In this document: positions 1 through 11,433 of the stretch, one piece after another | Position numbering within the stretch: the first letter of the stretch is position 1 | How the letters are laid out: each line of letters begins with the position of its first letter | Assembly (NCBI GenBank): GCA_013339765.2 | Contig: CM023448.1 | Coordinates: 325,666,941-325,730,940, forward strand | DNA from: Haemaphysalis longicornis | Lineage: Eukaryota > Arthropoda > Arachnida > Ixodida > Ixodidae | Direction: 5' to 3' | DNA length: 64,000 nt | Position numbers and translations under genes: made by a program | The notes under the pieces: generated by a model | Told to the model about the DNA's origin: nothing | The model's input: only the letters and a program-made list of their open reading frames with translations | The model's database searches: none

Positions 1-1480
1 TGGTTGCGTGGACCCGCGCCGGGACAGCACGTGCAGAAAATGTACGTACCGGCTCCGTTGCGTTCCGTGCTCTCAGCGTTCCGTTCGTGTACGTATGTAG
101 CGGAAGAGCGGGTGCCAGGAATGTGGTGCCTTCTGGCTCGTGCGCGCTGCGTACGTTGCGGGTCTCGTTGCTCGTTGCTGGAATGACCTGCGCGTGGGCG
201 ATGTAGCTCGTGGGCGATGTAGCAGAGCAACGTGTGTTCGTGATCTCGCCAGAAATGCACTGACCTTCGATGCGTCTCCGTAATCGTGGCGATTACCTGG
301 GAAAGGTCCGGTGAGCACGCAATCACAATTTTACATGCGTCGTCTCGTTCATGTGCGTGCCGTCGTGTATTCTGCCTGTGCTCTGATATCGTGCAGTCCA
401 GGCACCGTGGAAAATGTGCGGCCGACTCTCGCCAATTGTCTCAGAAAACTTTCTCGTTCATCACGCAGCCTTCTGCTCTCAAACAGCGCCGCTTGCAGGG
501 TCCTCTGCCGTTTGTTGTCGGAGGCAGCCTGAAGTAGCGTTGGCACATTCGTTCGTTAGGAGAGATGGCGACGTTCTTCGTTGTCCTCTAGAAGACGCAA
601 GATGATGTCGTCCTTACGGCCAGAGCAGGGTAGCCCTCGTAATCGTAGTGCGCTCACGAACTGCTGTTTCTTCGTAGAGCATAGGACGTAGCGTTCCGTT
701 GAAGTCAGCACTGTGTCGACCACCGCTGGCGTGGAGTGCGTCGGTGCCCCATGTCTGCGTGCTGCACTCTCGTAGTCGTGGTGCGGTCCGTCCAGGTTGT
801 TCGTCCGTTCGTCCTCCCGTGGCCTTAAATCATGATCCTGTCGACTGCAACATCTTAGCTAGGTCGTGGCTCGAATGAAAGGCTAAACAGAAAAAAATAA
901 AATGTTTAACTAATTAGAAATACTGAGATTACATATACATCAGGACAGAGGAGCCCGAGAAGAAAACGTCTTACACGGTGCATTGTCGTAGGGCTTCCCA
1001 CTGCGCGAAGGCACGTACACGGGAGAGAGCGAAACGGGACGTATGCACTCGCGTTTTGAATCGCGGCTGAATCGCGGGGCAGTTGGCCAGTTGTAGAGAG
1101 GGCGCATTATGTACATGAAGCTACTTAACGGCGACCCCAGTAGCTCCCATGTGTACAGCGGGCGTGATATTAAGTTGCAATAATGAATTATCTTTATGAC
1201 GGACACAGACAGACAGACTGACAGGCCAACATTGTCGCGCTCAAGTGGCCAAAGAAAGACTATCGTCTTTAAAACCATATGGAAAGAGACGCTGCCGCCG
1301 CTGTTCCGAATTCTACGAACATTGCGCAACCGTACCCCTCGCAACCGCCGCCAGCCCGCAAAGTAAGAGATAAACAGAAAGACGAAAACCGGCTAGCGCG
1401 CGAAAAGCCAAAGAGGGAGGTCCCGCCACGAAAAAGGGACAGGACGGGCGCTACGCGTCGTTGTGTCTATTTCCGTTAAC
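1..1480. other. No gene recognised; CpG-rich then AT-rich flank
   Basis: No reading frame here resembles a protein I know. The first 850 bases are rich in CG and TTCGT-type words. The remainder is mixed, with an A-rich stretch near 885-905. It could be a promoter, a UTR or old retroelement sequence; nothing in it decides between these. Confidence 0.4.
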
Positions 1481-1489
1481 AGCTAGGCC

Positions 1490-2240
1490 AAAACCCACAC
1501 GGGTCTGATCTTACTAATTTTTCTATGCGTGTGTGTGCGGTTAACCAGAGCGCCCGACACAAATTTGCTGCACCTGGCGACGCGCCGACGGTGGGCCCAA
1601 TTCGCGCCTCGGTCAGCCAGCCCGCGGCAGACGTGCCGCAACTGGCGGCACACGGCGCCGCCGAGTCTACTCTCCTCTTCCCATCGAGACGGCCGCACCA
1701 AATCATGCTTGGGACCACCGGCCCGCTAAAGACACACAGCGACGAGTAGACTCTGGAGACGGCGCCGCTGAGTCGCCTCTCCTTTCCCATTCGTGGCTCG
1801 GCTGACGCAATCACTTCGCCTGCATTCGCCGGATTCAAACTGCGGCCAGTGATATTCCTGATTGGAAAGATTCGAACTACACGCGGCTGCAGCGGAACCC
1901 CGGGGGTATAAAACCAGCCCTGAAGCAGCGGCTGTGCGGCGGCATTTCATCGGATACACTGAGTTGAGAAGTGCCTTTGTGCGAGCCATGTAACGCTCTT
2001 GCTACCTTTGTATATATTGTATATGAATACAGCTTAAAATTACCGTCGGCTCGACAACTTCATCGCTCTCCTCGGCGCCGCGTCGATGGCGGACTGAGCA
2101 GGGCAACGTCGCAACATTTATGCATCTATATTGTTAACTTGTGGCTTTTGTATCTATGTTGTACAACGCGCCCCTTATGTAACACCCCCCTGTGGGGTCT
2201 TTAAAGAAATAAAGTTAAGTGAATCGAACTGGTGACTGAG
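1490..2240 (+). mobile_element. LTR-like segment (TATA box to poly(A) signal)
   Basis: A TATA box (GGGGGTATAAAACC, about 1901-1914) is followed some 300 bases later by AATAAA at about 2209, with no coding frame between them. Upstream lie two related direct-repeat blocks (around 1655-1700 and 1758-1800, both with GGCGCCGC..GAGT and CTCTCCT..TTCCCAT), as in the U3 enhancer region of an LTR. A TGG-starting stretch (TGGTGACTGAGC, 2231) lies where a primer-binding site would be. I could not fix TG..CA ends or a target-site duplication, so the boundaries are approximate. A short non-coding transcription unit is the alternative. Confidence 0.4.
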
Positions 2241-2261
2241 CTAGAATGGCACAGTCCCAAC

Positions 2262-2306
2262 AGTGTGTGTGTGTGTGTTCGGGGGAGGGGGGGGGGGGGG
2301 GGGGGC
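2262..2306. repeat. (GT)n followed by long G run
   Basis: A short GT microsatellite (about 2263-2278) runs into a G tract of about 24 bases with one A near its start (2280-2306). It is prone to slippage and to G-quadruplex formation on the + strand. Confidence 0.9.
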
Positions 2307-2309
2307 GTG

Positions 2310-3766
2310 GAGAGGGTATCGGTCGCAGTCGAGGGCCGCAGGGCACCCAGTTGCTGCCGGTACTTGGCAGCCATTACAGCAGCGTAGAACTGCTCTGCCG
2401 TGCTTTGTGTACTCGAGAACAAAGTTTGTAGACGCGTTTTTCGGAGGCGTGATAGCTTGCACTGGCGTCACTGTATTGCCGTGTTGGTGGGTTGGTTGCA
2501 AAGTGGAAATCTGCAGCTGTTATCTCGAGCAACGCGGATGAAGCTGACAGCGATCGATCAAAAAGTGCGGTGACGTCGTTATGTGCAATCCACATGTTTT
2601 ACGAGACGTTCCAAGATGCGAGCTTAAGCGACAATCCCGGCGTCTGGCGTTGGCGTTCATCAATTCAAAACAATTCCTTCACGAGGCCTCTCACAGTGCG
2701 AGCTTAAACTCGGCGGTATAGTTGCTAGCGAGGGGTGGTCGCCCCGCCTGTAAACAGTAGTGTAGGTAGGGGAATAACAACCACCGAAACTCACCATCAT
2801 CGTCAGTGCCCTCATTACACGGTGGCATAAATGAGAAGCGGCGAATCGGGTTGCCACTCGAAAGTAAAGCCATTCGAAAGCAAAACGCTCCTCCAGCGGC
2901 AAGATGACAGAGCTCTTCGACAAAATATGCGAGGTTAAACAAGGCGCCGCACGCGTTGAACTGGATATTATGATGTCCGATTCACAAGTCACAAACGTGC
3001 TTAGGTGTACTCGGATATTTTATTTCCATTGCTGGGGCAAATTCCACCGCCGCGCCTGCACGCCGTAGTGCACGGTGGGTCTATATGCTCACTTGTAAAT
3101 GGCATACACGAGACCATATTACTAGCGAACCTCAGCAAAATGTTTCAAAACGGGAACCTAATAAAACCATATGGGCGCACGTACATCAGCCAAACTGTCG
3201 CTTGAATAACCACAGCGAACGTTACAAACCACGCAGTCGGTTTGACGCGAGTTACGTAAATTAACTGCGACTGTTGAAATGAGCGGTTGGGCTCTCGAAA
3301 CGACTACACAGCGTGACATGCGTCTACGGAAACTTCTGAAGACCGAAAAAGAGGGACTTCAGTACGCCTAGTTCGTGCGTTGTTAGCAGCCTCCACCGCC
3401 TCTCCCCTAAAACAATTGGAAGGGAGCAAGCGCAATGAAGCCGCCACGCGTTCACAGGCCGCGTCAACAAAAATAACTGCGGCAGTTAACAAGTCCCATC
3501 AGAGAAGAGCAACTGCGGCCGCGTTTCCCGCCGGGCCCTAACCCCCTCCTTTTTCCCTCTTCACCGTGACCCCTTTGCGAGCGACAGCCGAAAAACGCTT
3601 ACAGCGCCAAACAGGGACCGGGTAAGGAGGGAGGTGCAGTTTTCGTTGTCTAATTTTACCATGCTTGACAGTTAAGCTCCACAGCGGCACCGCTAGATGT
3701 CTGCGACTCGTACACGCGCGTCCGGACTCGAGCTCGTGATAAAACTTGTTTGCACTACTGTACTCA
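2310..3766. other. Unassigned sequence
   Basis: Mixed-composition sequence with only short open frames and no recognisable protein, RNA gene or clear repeat boundary. Confidence 0.4.
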
Positions 3767-4170
3767 GGAGTGCATATGCTCATGAATACACAGTACTCAT
3801 GAGTACACAGTATTCATGAGTATTGTACTCATGAGTGATGTGTACTCATGAGTACTGTATACTCATGAGTACTCTGTACTCATGAGTACTGTGTATTCAT
3901 GAGTACTGTGTACTCATGAGTACTGTGTACTCATGAGTACTCATACTCATTAGTACTCAAACTCATGAGTACTCATACTCATGAATATTGTACTCATGAG
4001 TACTCATACTCATGAGTAGTGTACTCATGAGTACTGTACTCACGAGTAGTAGACTTACCCCTGTACTCACTCGTCATCGTACTCACTGTTTTTTTCTGGG
4101 CGTGGGATCACTCATCACCGTACTGACTCGTGAGTTTGAGTACAAATGAGTACAAATGAGTGTACTCACG
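3767..4170. repeat. Minisatellite built from a palindromic TACTCATGAGTA unit
   Basis: About 400 bases are made almost entirely of the palindrome ACTCATGAGT separated by short spacers (TACTGTG, ACTGTAT, TACTCATA). More than 20 recognisable units are present, with decay at the right end (ACTCACGAGT, ACTCACTCGT, GAGTACAAAT). Each unit is its own reverse complement, so the array reads alike on both strands and can fold into many hairpins. Confidence 0.92.
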
Positions 4171-4380
4171 AGTGAGTACGCCGACCTATGCTTGGTTCTG
4201 CTGGTGCGCTGTTGTCTGTTTGGGAGTAGTACTGCTGCATGGTTATTACATGTCTTTGCTTTGCTGCAACAAACTGCGTGGACGTGTTTGGTGCTGAAAA
4301 AGACAAGTTTCATAAACAGCTCAAGACTGCACAGTGTTCTCTACCCATTGTGAGTAAAGGAAAATAAAATTTGTTAAACC

Positions 4381-4610
4381 CGGCTCGGTGGCCATGGCAT
4401 TGTGCTGCTGAGCCCAAGGACGTGGGTTCAATCCCGGCTGTGGCGGCCGTTTTTCTGATGGATGCAAAAAACGAAAGCTTCTGTGTTTGTCGAGATTTCA
4501 GTGCACACTAAAATCGCCGGGTGGTCGAAATTACCTAATCCGGAGCCCTCCCTTATGGTGCGCCTCAAAGTCCAAGTGTAGCTGTGGTATGTAAAATTCC
4601 CGAAATTTGA
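4381..4610 (+). mobile_element. tRNA-derived SINE, Ruka-like
   Basis: The tRNA-like head has an A-box-like stretch (GGCTCGGTGGCCATGGCATT) and a B box (GGGTTCAATCCC). It is followed by the body shared by the other copies in this window: GATG-CAAAA-CGAAAGC, CGAGATTTCAGTGCAC, GGTGGTCGAAATTA, TCCGGAGCCCTCC, GTGCGCCTCA. It ends near GTATGTAAAATTCCC. The family resemblance to the tick Ruka SINE is from memory. Confidence 0.8.
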
Positions 4611-7600
4611 AGAATTTTAGATGTAGTGTTTGATTCGGCAAGGCAGCAGCGTGAGCTATGAGGGAATCTTTAGCTGAATATTCTGGAACAATTGAGACCT
4701 CTTGGCCTTTCTGATAAACACGAAAACTTGTGTGTTGGCATGCTCTTCTTGTGGCCTTTTCGCAATACGGCTTTTGTGAGCAGCTATTGAGTATACAGTC
4801 ACAAGTATACAAATAGCAAGAGCTGTGCGCCGCCTAGAAGCCCTGACAGGAACCAACACCAGCAGCACGGTAGAGCATAACGCTACCCTGTTAAGCCAAG
4901 TCAGACGTGTGCAAGGTGATGAGTCAACGTATTGGATAGGGTGGCAAGGGTATTGTGCGTGCATTTCCAAAGCTCATGCCTTTGTTCTCATCGGTGCTCC
5001 TGAGGGCTGCAGCCATGCATTTTGGCCACTGTTCACATGCTCCATTTACTTCTTACCGGACCTGCACATCGGGCCAGCAGGTGTGGCATTGCTGCGCAAC
5101 AGCATCACGCATTGCGTTGGGCGTGTGTTGGCTGGTGTACAAGGTGACGTGTAGGTTACTCTTTTTTTTTTTTTTTTCTTAAAACCGTCGGGAAACGGTA
5201 TCTTTTATATAGCGGTCATTCGTCTAATCTCGATAGAGGTGTGCATATGTGACAACTTTCACTGTGAACCAGGTATAAATAAAGACTGATGGGGGGAGTA
5301 GATCAGAATAAAGTAAGACAGTGACAAGTGGCATACTTACGTTTTGATATGCAATGTATGCCTGAGAATGTCTGCGTAACACATTTCAATTTTACACTGA
5401 AGACCTGCCAGACCATGCAAAAAGTAGAGGCAATATAGCTGATATAAAAGCTAGCTTTTATTTGCCTGGTAAATAAACCGGGAAATAGTGTTGCTGATAT
5501 TGATGTTAAAACAAATAATCAACAGAATACAATCGTCATGTGAAATTCGAGCTCGAACAAACACATATACTTTGAAAAACGTTGAAGCACCTGTAGGGAG
5601 GTAGCTAGTGGCACCTGTGCTTGGAAAAGATGGTGGCAGTTAATAGCTGTCAACATGAAAGGTTCTCAGGGTACATGTGCATAAGTTCCATGGTGTTCTT
5701 GTGGTTCCATTGGAAAAGGGCGAAACATGCCAAATGAAGGGAGAGCTCAGGGCGTTGGATTGGAGCGGGGAAATCGCCCAACCAATCATATCAAAACTTC
5801 AATAAGCGATTTGTACATTCCTTCATTATAATCGCCAAGTAGTGCCACATATGAACGAGCAGGAGAAAGTCCTTGTGTGTGGCACCGACGACGCATTAAT
5901 TAATGGCGTAGGCAGGCTCCTGAGCTTGCGCACGACTTGGAACTCTTAGCAAAACCTTTGCGCACCCTGGCCATTTCAAGCAATGGACCTCTTGATTGTA
6001 AAGCGAGTGTGCTATCCAGGATGTGTGCTTTGTGCAAAGGGGACGGCTGTGCGTTGTGTAGAGATCGAGCATTGTATGGAGAAACTTAAGGCAAAATGCC
6101 TCCTTTTTTTTTTTTTAAACTCCATATCAAGCTTATTTGAGGTATAAGCATGAACTAAGGGAATGGAAACATTTTAAGCAATCATTTCTCGTGTCTATAA
6201 ATATGCCTTTTTTGAGGTTCGTGCCTGTATGGGCTTTTTAGCACCTTAAATGCCTTTTTTGTATTATTTACCTTTCTGGCTTTTTCGAGTCCATGTATTG
6301 CTAAGACCCGCAACTCGGCGTTTGTCACTGGCCATTTGCGAGCAAAATCCACATGCCTTGCCAGACATTCCGAGACATGCGAACCTGTGCTTGAGCCGCT
6401 GCCACCTCGACCTGATGTTACTCCGAGCATCTAGGCCACCGAAGGCTCGAACGCAACGACACCACAGCCAGCATCACCTCTGGTGGGCTTGAGGTCACCT
6501 CTATCCTCACGAGCTCTTTCCATGTTCTTCTGTCGCACTGTGTCTGCAGATCTATGGTGGAAACTTTCGTTGTCATACCCAGTTCATTGCTAACGCGATA
6601 GAAAAAGGAAGCAAAGAAGACAATGAACGCCACATAGCAGTGCACGTGCTGCTCTCAAAGTCAGACGCCTTCCGGGAGAAAACCGCAATAACATCTGACA
6701 CATGAAAGTTTCAAGGTGACGCCACGAACATGTGTGCGACTAGCCACCGATCACGGGGACACTGCTGGCCGGCAAGGCGCAGCACGTGTAGCACGAAGAA
6801 GGAAGGGGATGCTGCGTTTATCATAGACGGAGCATCTCAGCTCTTTTCAAGTACTAGTCTGGTTGCGGCAGCCATCATCTGCCGTGATGGGTAACTTTCA
6901 GTTGCATTGCAAGCAAGAATCTTGCTTGCTGAATGTTGTAAATCGGTATGTAATTCATAGGTCTGAGTGGTGTTATTCCCAGCTGCTTCGATGTTCGTCC
7001 TCTTCTGCAGGACAGGATGACTGAGTTTTTAATGCAAAATTTTTGCTGCACTCCACTGCGTTATACGTGGGATTCATCGGTGTTGTGAAGCGCTGAGAAC
7101 TTTGTTCTGTTTTGTCAATGAATCAGTCACTGCAGTAGAGAAGAGAGATGGAAAGAGAGAGGGAGGCCCCGGCGACTTTGGCCGCCTGAACAACGATGGC
7201 TGCTTGCACTGCCGAACCTGAGCTGCCCAATGCCCTCGCCCAGTTCTCACCATCCCGGTGTGGGGCCACGGGACACGATCAGTGGTTTGTGGGGCACGGG
7301 GGGTGACGAGTGCAGAGAGGAGCACACGCAGTGCTTTGCAGTCTGCAGGAGCGTTACTACCTAGGCTATTCTACACCACGCTATTCTTGAATGTGACTTG
7401 GCCCATTCGTGTGCTTATTTCACATTCTTAGCAGAAAGCATTCAGCAACTGAAAACTTGGGTGCCACTCTGACTCGAAAGGTTCAGATCAGTTCGGAGGT
7501 CCAGGACAGGTCTGCCGCCGTCCCTAAAGGACCAGTGGCTGACGAAGCCACTAAATCTGTCTTGAAATAAAGTTTTGGGCAGTTCACATAAGGACATTTC

Positions 7601-9499
7601 AGATCGAAGTAGACCACTGAGTGTTCCCAACTACAAGCATGCTCCACCAACTGTTGAGTAATCTTTTTTATATATATATTTTCTTTTCTTTTTTCTTTCT
7701 TTTCCTTTTTCTTTTGCACACAAATATCGACTGAAGGGAGGCATAACTTCAAGCCGGAAAACATTGAGCTGGTGCTGGTGTTTGGCATTTATAGCCTTTC
7801 TCTCAGTGCCGAATCACCCTGTATTTCCCGTATGCTTGTCTGGCATATAAATAAAATTGCTTTTCCACAGCACAAAATTTGTCCTTTGTTTTCATTGCAA
7901 GTAAAAAATTTGTTCTGAAATACACTACTGAAGCAAGTATCAATTGAACCTATAAATACCTAAACGATGGTAATTGACGCTTATTTATGCCTAAATGACA
8001 CTTCTCATTGCGTAGTATAGGTGCCTAAAACCGTGATTTTGCGTGCATAAAGTTCCAACTCAAGTTGTGTTACTGTGGATGCTGTGGTTGCTAGGACTCT
8101 CTGCATGCTGGTGGATGAGTGCATAATTTGAAATCACTATGATTAAATGGACACCGTCTTTTGTAGGGGGTGTATGCACGTTGTGCTTTGCTGTGGACGC
8201 TGCAGGAATGAGGGCATAATTTTCTTGGATTGAATTAGCTCGAACTGAAGTTGCTCAGACAAGCACACATCTTGGTGCTAATTTTTTGGCACAAAAAATG
8301 CTGGGCAAAGTGTCAAGCGAATAGCTTTGCAGATTAGGAACGGTTCTTTCTTTAGTATTTCGTTCTTTATAGAACGTTTCACATATGCAACACAACTGCT
8401 TAACAGTTTGCCATAGTTTTGATTGGAAAGCGTTCGAAAATTTAGACAGCGGCACTTAGAAGGTTTTGATTAGAAAGCATTTGATAGGAAGGGGTTAATA
8501 ATAACATTTCGTACCAATATTTGCATTTATGTTTCTAACACACTTTACTATAATATGTTTCAGCTGACTAAAACGTTTTCAGTTCACGTGATGCACCCAC
8601 AAGTAATGACAAGTTCACACTCCGAGCATTACCACATTTTCAGTTTTCAGAATGTTTTGGTCAGATTAAAGTCATTTCCTCCAGTTTGGAATTCCTTACA
8701 TGCTCTTGACTATAAAATGCTGACTTTCAAGTTAACTGGCAAGCATGTGCTTGAGAAGTTTCACTTGTTGGTCCTTTTAATGTGTGTGGAGCTGCGGTGC
8801 ATGACCAAAATATTTTTCAGCAAATGAGGCTATAAAAAAAAATGATAGTTTTATGCGGGGGAGGCTACATTTGACACTCCTCTTCTTACATGTGTGCCTG
8901 TGCTCAAGAACGAGACATGTAAACCAATGCAATGGATGAATTTTTTTAATGCCATCACTTTAGCAAAGGTTCTCAAGAAGACATGAGAGTTTGTTCACTG
9001 ACTCTGGAAGAAAAAATGCTTTTTGACAGGCCATAATTTCTCTAAGAACCCTGAAATGAATCACGTACTAAAGATCTCATTGGCAGGTATGGCTAGGAAC
9101 CTTATTGCAAGCGTAGTTAACAGGCAGTAACTATTGGCACCTTGCTCATGGCACTAGTGGCAAGGTTACTTTTTTCCTGCCATAATTTTCTCGTGCAAAT
9201 AGCTTTCAGGTCCAGCTTGAGCATGAGTTCTTAAGACAGTGGAGGACAGATGAGGCTGCCAAAGTTCCAACTTACGCTGCCAATGCCAAGTGTGCATCAA
9301 TGCAGCTCTTTCTGGGCCTCAAAAATCTTTGCAGCCTCTTTGATTGTCAGTTTCTAGGAGGAGAAAAGGGGGGGGAACTAGGCTATAAGGTGAAATTCGT
9401 GATTGTTGATTGGATTTCAAATAGTTCTGCTAGGCTTATTGAAATAAGTTTTACATCACTTGTATCTGCTTGAAGAAATAATTGATCTCGATGGTTTAA
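4611..9499. other. Intergenic or 5' intronic sequence, no gene recognised
   Basis: Only short, unrecognised frames occur here. There are T-rich tracts (5160-5178, 6100-6117) and an AT-rich pyrimidine stretch (7665-7715). The missing N-terminal exons of the GLRX3-like gene could lie here, but I looked for a thioredoxin-type exon (W-x-x-C) and did not find one. Confidence 0.4.
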
Positions 9500-9726
9500 T
9501 TCTGGGGTTTAACGCGCCGAAGCTACACCTGGACTGTGAGGCACGCCGTAGTGGAGGGTCATCGATTAATTTTGACCACCCAGGGATCTTTAACGTCTCC
9601 CGAAAGAAATCTCGACACACGGGCATTTTCGCTTTTTGCCTCCATCAGAAAAGCAGCCTCCGTGGCTGGGATCGACCCGTGTCCGTGGGCTCAGCTGCAC
9701 ATCGCCTTAGCCACTGAACTACTGTA
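9500..9726 (-). mobile_element. tRNA-derived SINE, Ruka-like (reverse orientation)
   Basis: The element reads GGGGTTTAACGCGCC (its 3' tail reversed), then GGCACGCCGTAGTGGAGGG, TTTTGACCACC and CTCCATCAGAAAAGC, and finally the reversed B box (GGGATCGACCC) and tRNA-like head. The order is the mirror of the copy at 4381, so it lies on the minus strand. Its 5' end abuts CTACTGTAGTGGCTCAGTGG, a small inverted repeat of its own head. Confidence 0.85.
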
Positions 9727-10332
9727 GTGGCTCAGTGGCCAAGGCGTTACTATTGTCAATTAATCTTGTCAATTTGCTCAAAGGCCTCAGTCACTTTGCA
9801 GTTTTGACTCATTTGCTCTGTTGGGCTTTTTTGCATAGCTTCGGTGTTATGCAGAAAAGCAAACTGCAAGCCCTGTGGTTAAACTGAGATTATGTGCTTG
9901 CGTCAAAGCCAATATTGATTCCTACCAGTGTTTGTAGGCATAACAAGGTGGTTAATTGTAATGCAGCATGAAAGACTGGACAACGTCGCGAGGAATTACA
10001 CAGGATGAGGGTTGAAGGTCCTTGGTGAGAAACAAAAAATAAAGACAAAGAACCAAGTGACACACGTCAAGGCATCTAAGAAAGAAAATATTAGTCAGTT
10101 TAATTGCGCTGACAGAAGCTGGGAGACTAGCTAGTGGAGGTCACAAAATCAATTCCTTTTCACGACAGTTCAGCAGACGGACAGTGACATGTACCATTTA
10201 TTTTAAGTGCTAGATATCCTTCAGTTTTATCTGTTCGGTCGGTTAGGGTTTTTGGTGGTGATGCAGGTTTCTGCAAAAATTCTGCCATGCACTGTAACGT
10301 CTCTGTGCCGTGTTGCCCTGTTTTCAGCTCTA
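9727..10332. other. Unassigned sequence
   Basis: No gene, RNA or clear repeat boundary recognised between the SINE and the inverted-repeat element at 10333. Confidence 0.35.
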
Positions 10333-11187
10333 TTAGGGGCCATGAAAACAAAATACAAGTTTGGTTCATTCGAAAGATTGCCTCATCAGAATAGCGATGA
10401 CACCACTTTTAACACAAACTTTACTCACACAAGCTATATAATGACATAAAAAAGAGCATGGCCATGCGACCCACTAGCACTAGAACCTGTGACGTTTTAT
10501 GGACAGCTGTGCGATTGGCTGAGGCCGGTAAAAAAAATGCAGGTTAGGCAAGGCTTAAAAGCTTGCAGAATGAGCTATTTGTGCTTAAATTTAATGCACG
10601 TCCTTTTTATAGTAGTAAGAATGGTGTGGTAAACAATGGAAGTTATGAACGCTCATGTAAACATAGAAGCACCACTGCAAACTGCGCGCACTATGCCCGT
10701 TATGGCTGCACAGCCGTCTGGTGCGTTGAGCTTGCACTGGCCAACTAGCACAAGCGACGTTGGCTTCTGTGACTCTGTTTGCTGAGAATACCCAATGTTT
10801 CACGAAATGATTACTATCAGCCATAACAAAAATTAGCCAGGTACAAATCTGGTCGGGAAAAAAAAAAGCGAGTAAGGACAGCAGTCCTGAGCAGTGTTGT
10901 GGCGCCATCTCGGAGGATGAACTGTAAACAAGGCAACAAAACACATTTGGCTGTTTGTTGCAGCCCTGGTCACCATACTAAAAATCGTTTTAAGTACCTG
11001 CCGTCATCGCCGACGTCACGAGACTTCACGAAACATGATTTAGCGGGAGAATTAAAATTTTGCTGAAATTGTTTAATTTCTCAGTAAATAAAGCAGCATT
11101 AGCTGCCAGGCAAGCTCTGGGGGCACTATAAAACACCAGCTCTTTCAAATGAAAGAACCTTGTGTTTTGTCTTCATGGCCCCTTTAG
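10333..11187. mobile_element. MITE-like element with GGGGCCATGAA terminal inverted repeats
   Basis: The left end reads GGGGCCATGAAAACAAAATA and the right end, reverse-complemented, reads GGGGCCATGAAGACAAAACA. Similarity continues through ACAAG and TTCATT-GAAAG for about 45 bases. The flanks are TTA on the left and TTTA on the right, so the target site may be TTAA or TTA. The interior codes for nothing recognised. Related ends occur at 22236/23523 and 52883/54675. Confidence 0.7.
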
Positions 11188-11433
11188 AAATGAATGATTA
11201 GTCATTTTTGAATATTCCAAAGAATCTGAATGTGTGCAGCTGCAAAAGTGCTCTGTGAATCAAATCTAATAGCAAGCACTGCGTGATGTATTCGAAATTT
11301 CAAATATTCCCACCGAATTGGTGCATACTTTTTCTTGTTTTTACCATACATGTGTTGAGGGGCTTGCTTCTTGCTGCTCTGTGTGTTCATGCTTAAAGGT
11401 GTTGTACTCGTGTGCTTCGTTTTTTGCCTGCAG

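Noticed and set aside
286..605. Overlapping short plus-strand frames in the first 600 bases
   Set aside because: Three frames are open at once over CG-rich sequence with no homology, which is typical of non-coding DNA.
3767..4170. CRISPR-like regularly spaced palindromic repeats
   Set aside because: The spacers are themselves low-complexity variants of the repeat and the genome is eukaryotic; it is a minisatellite.
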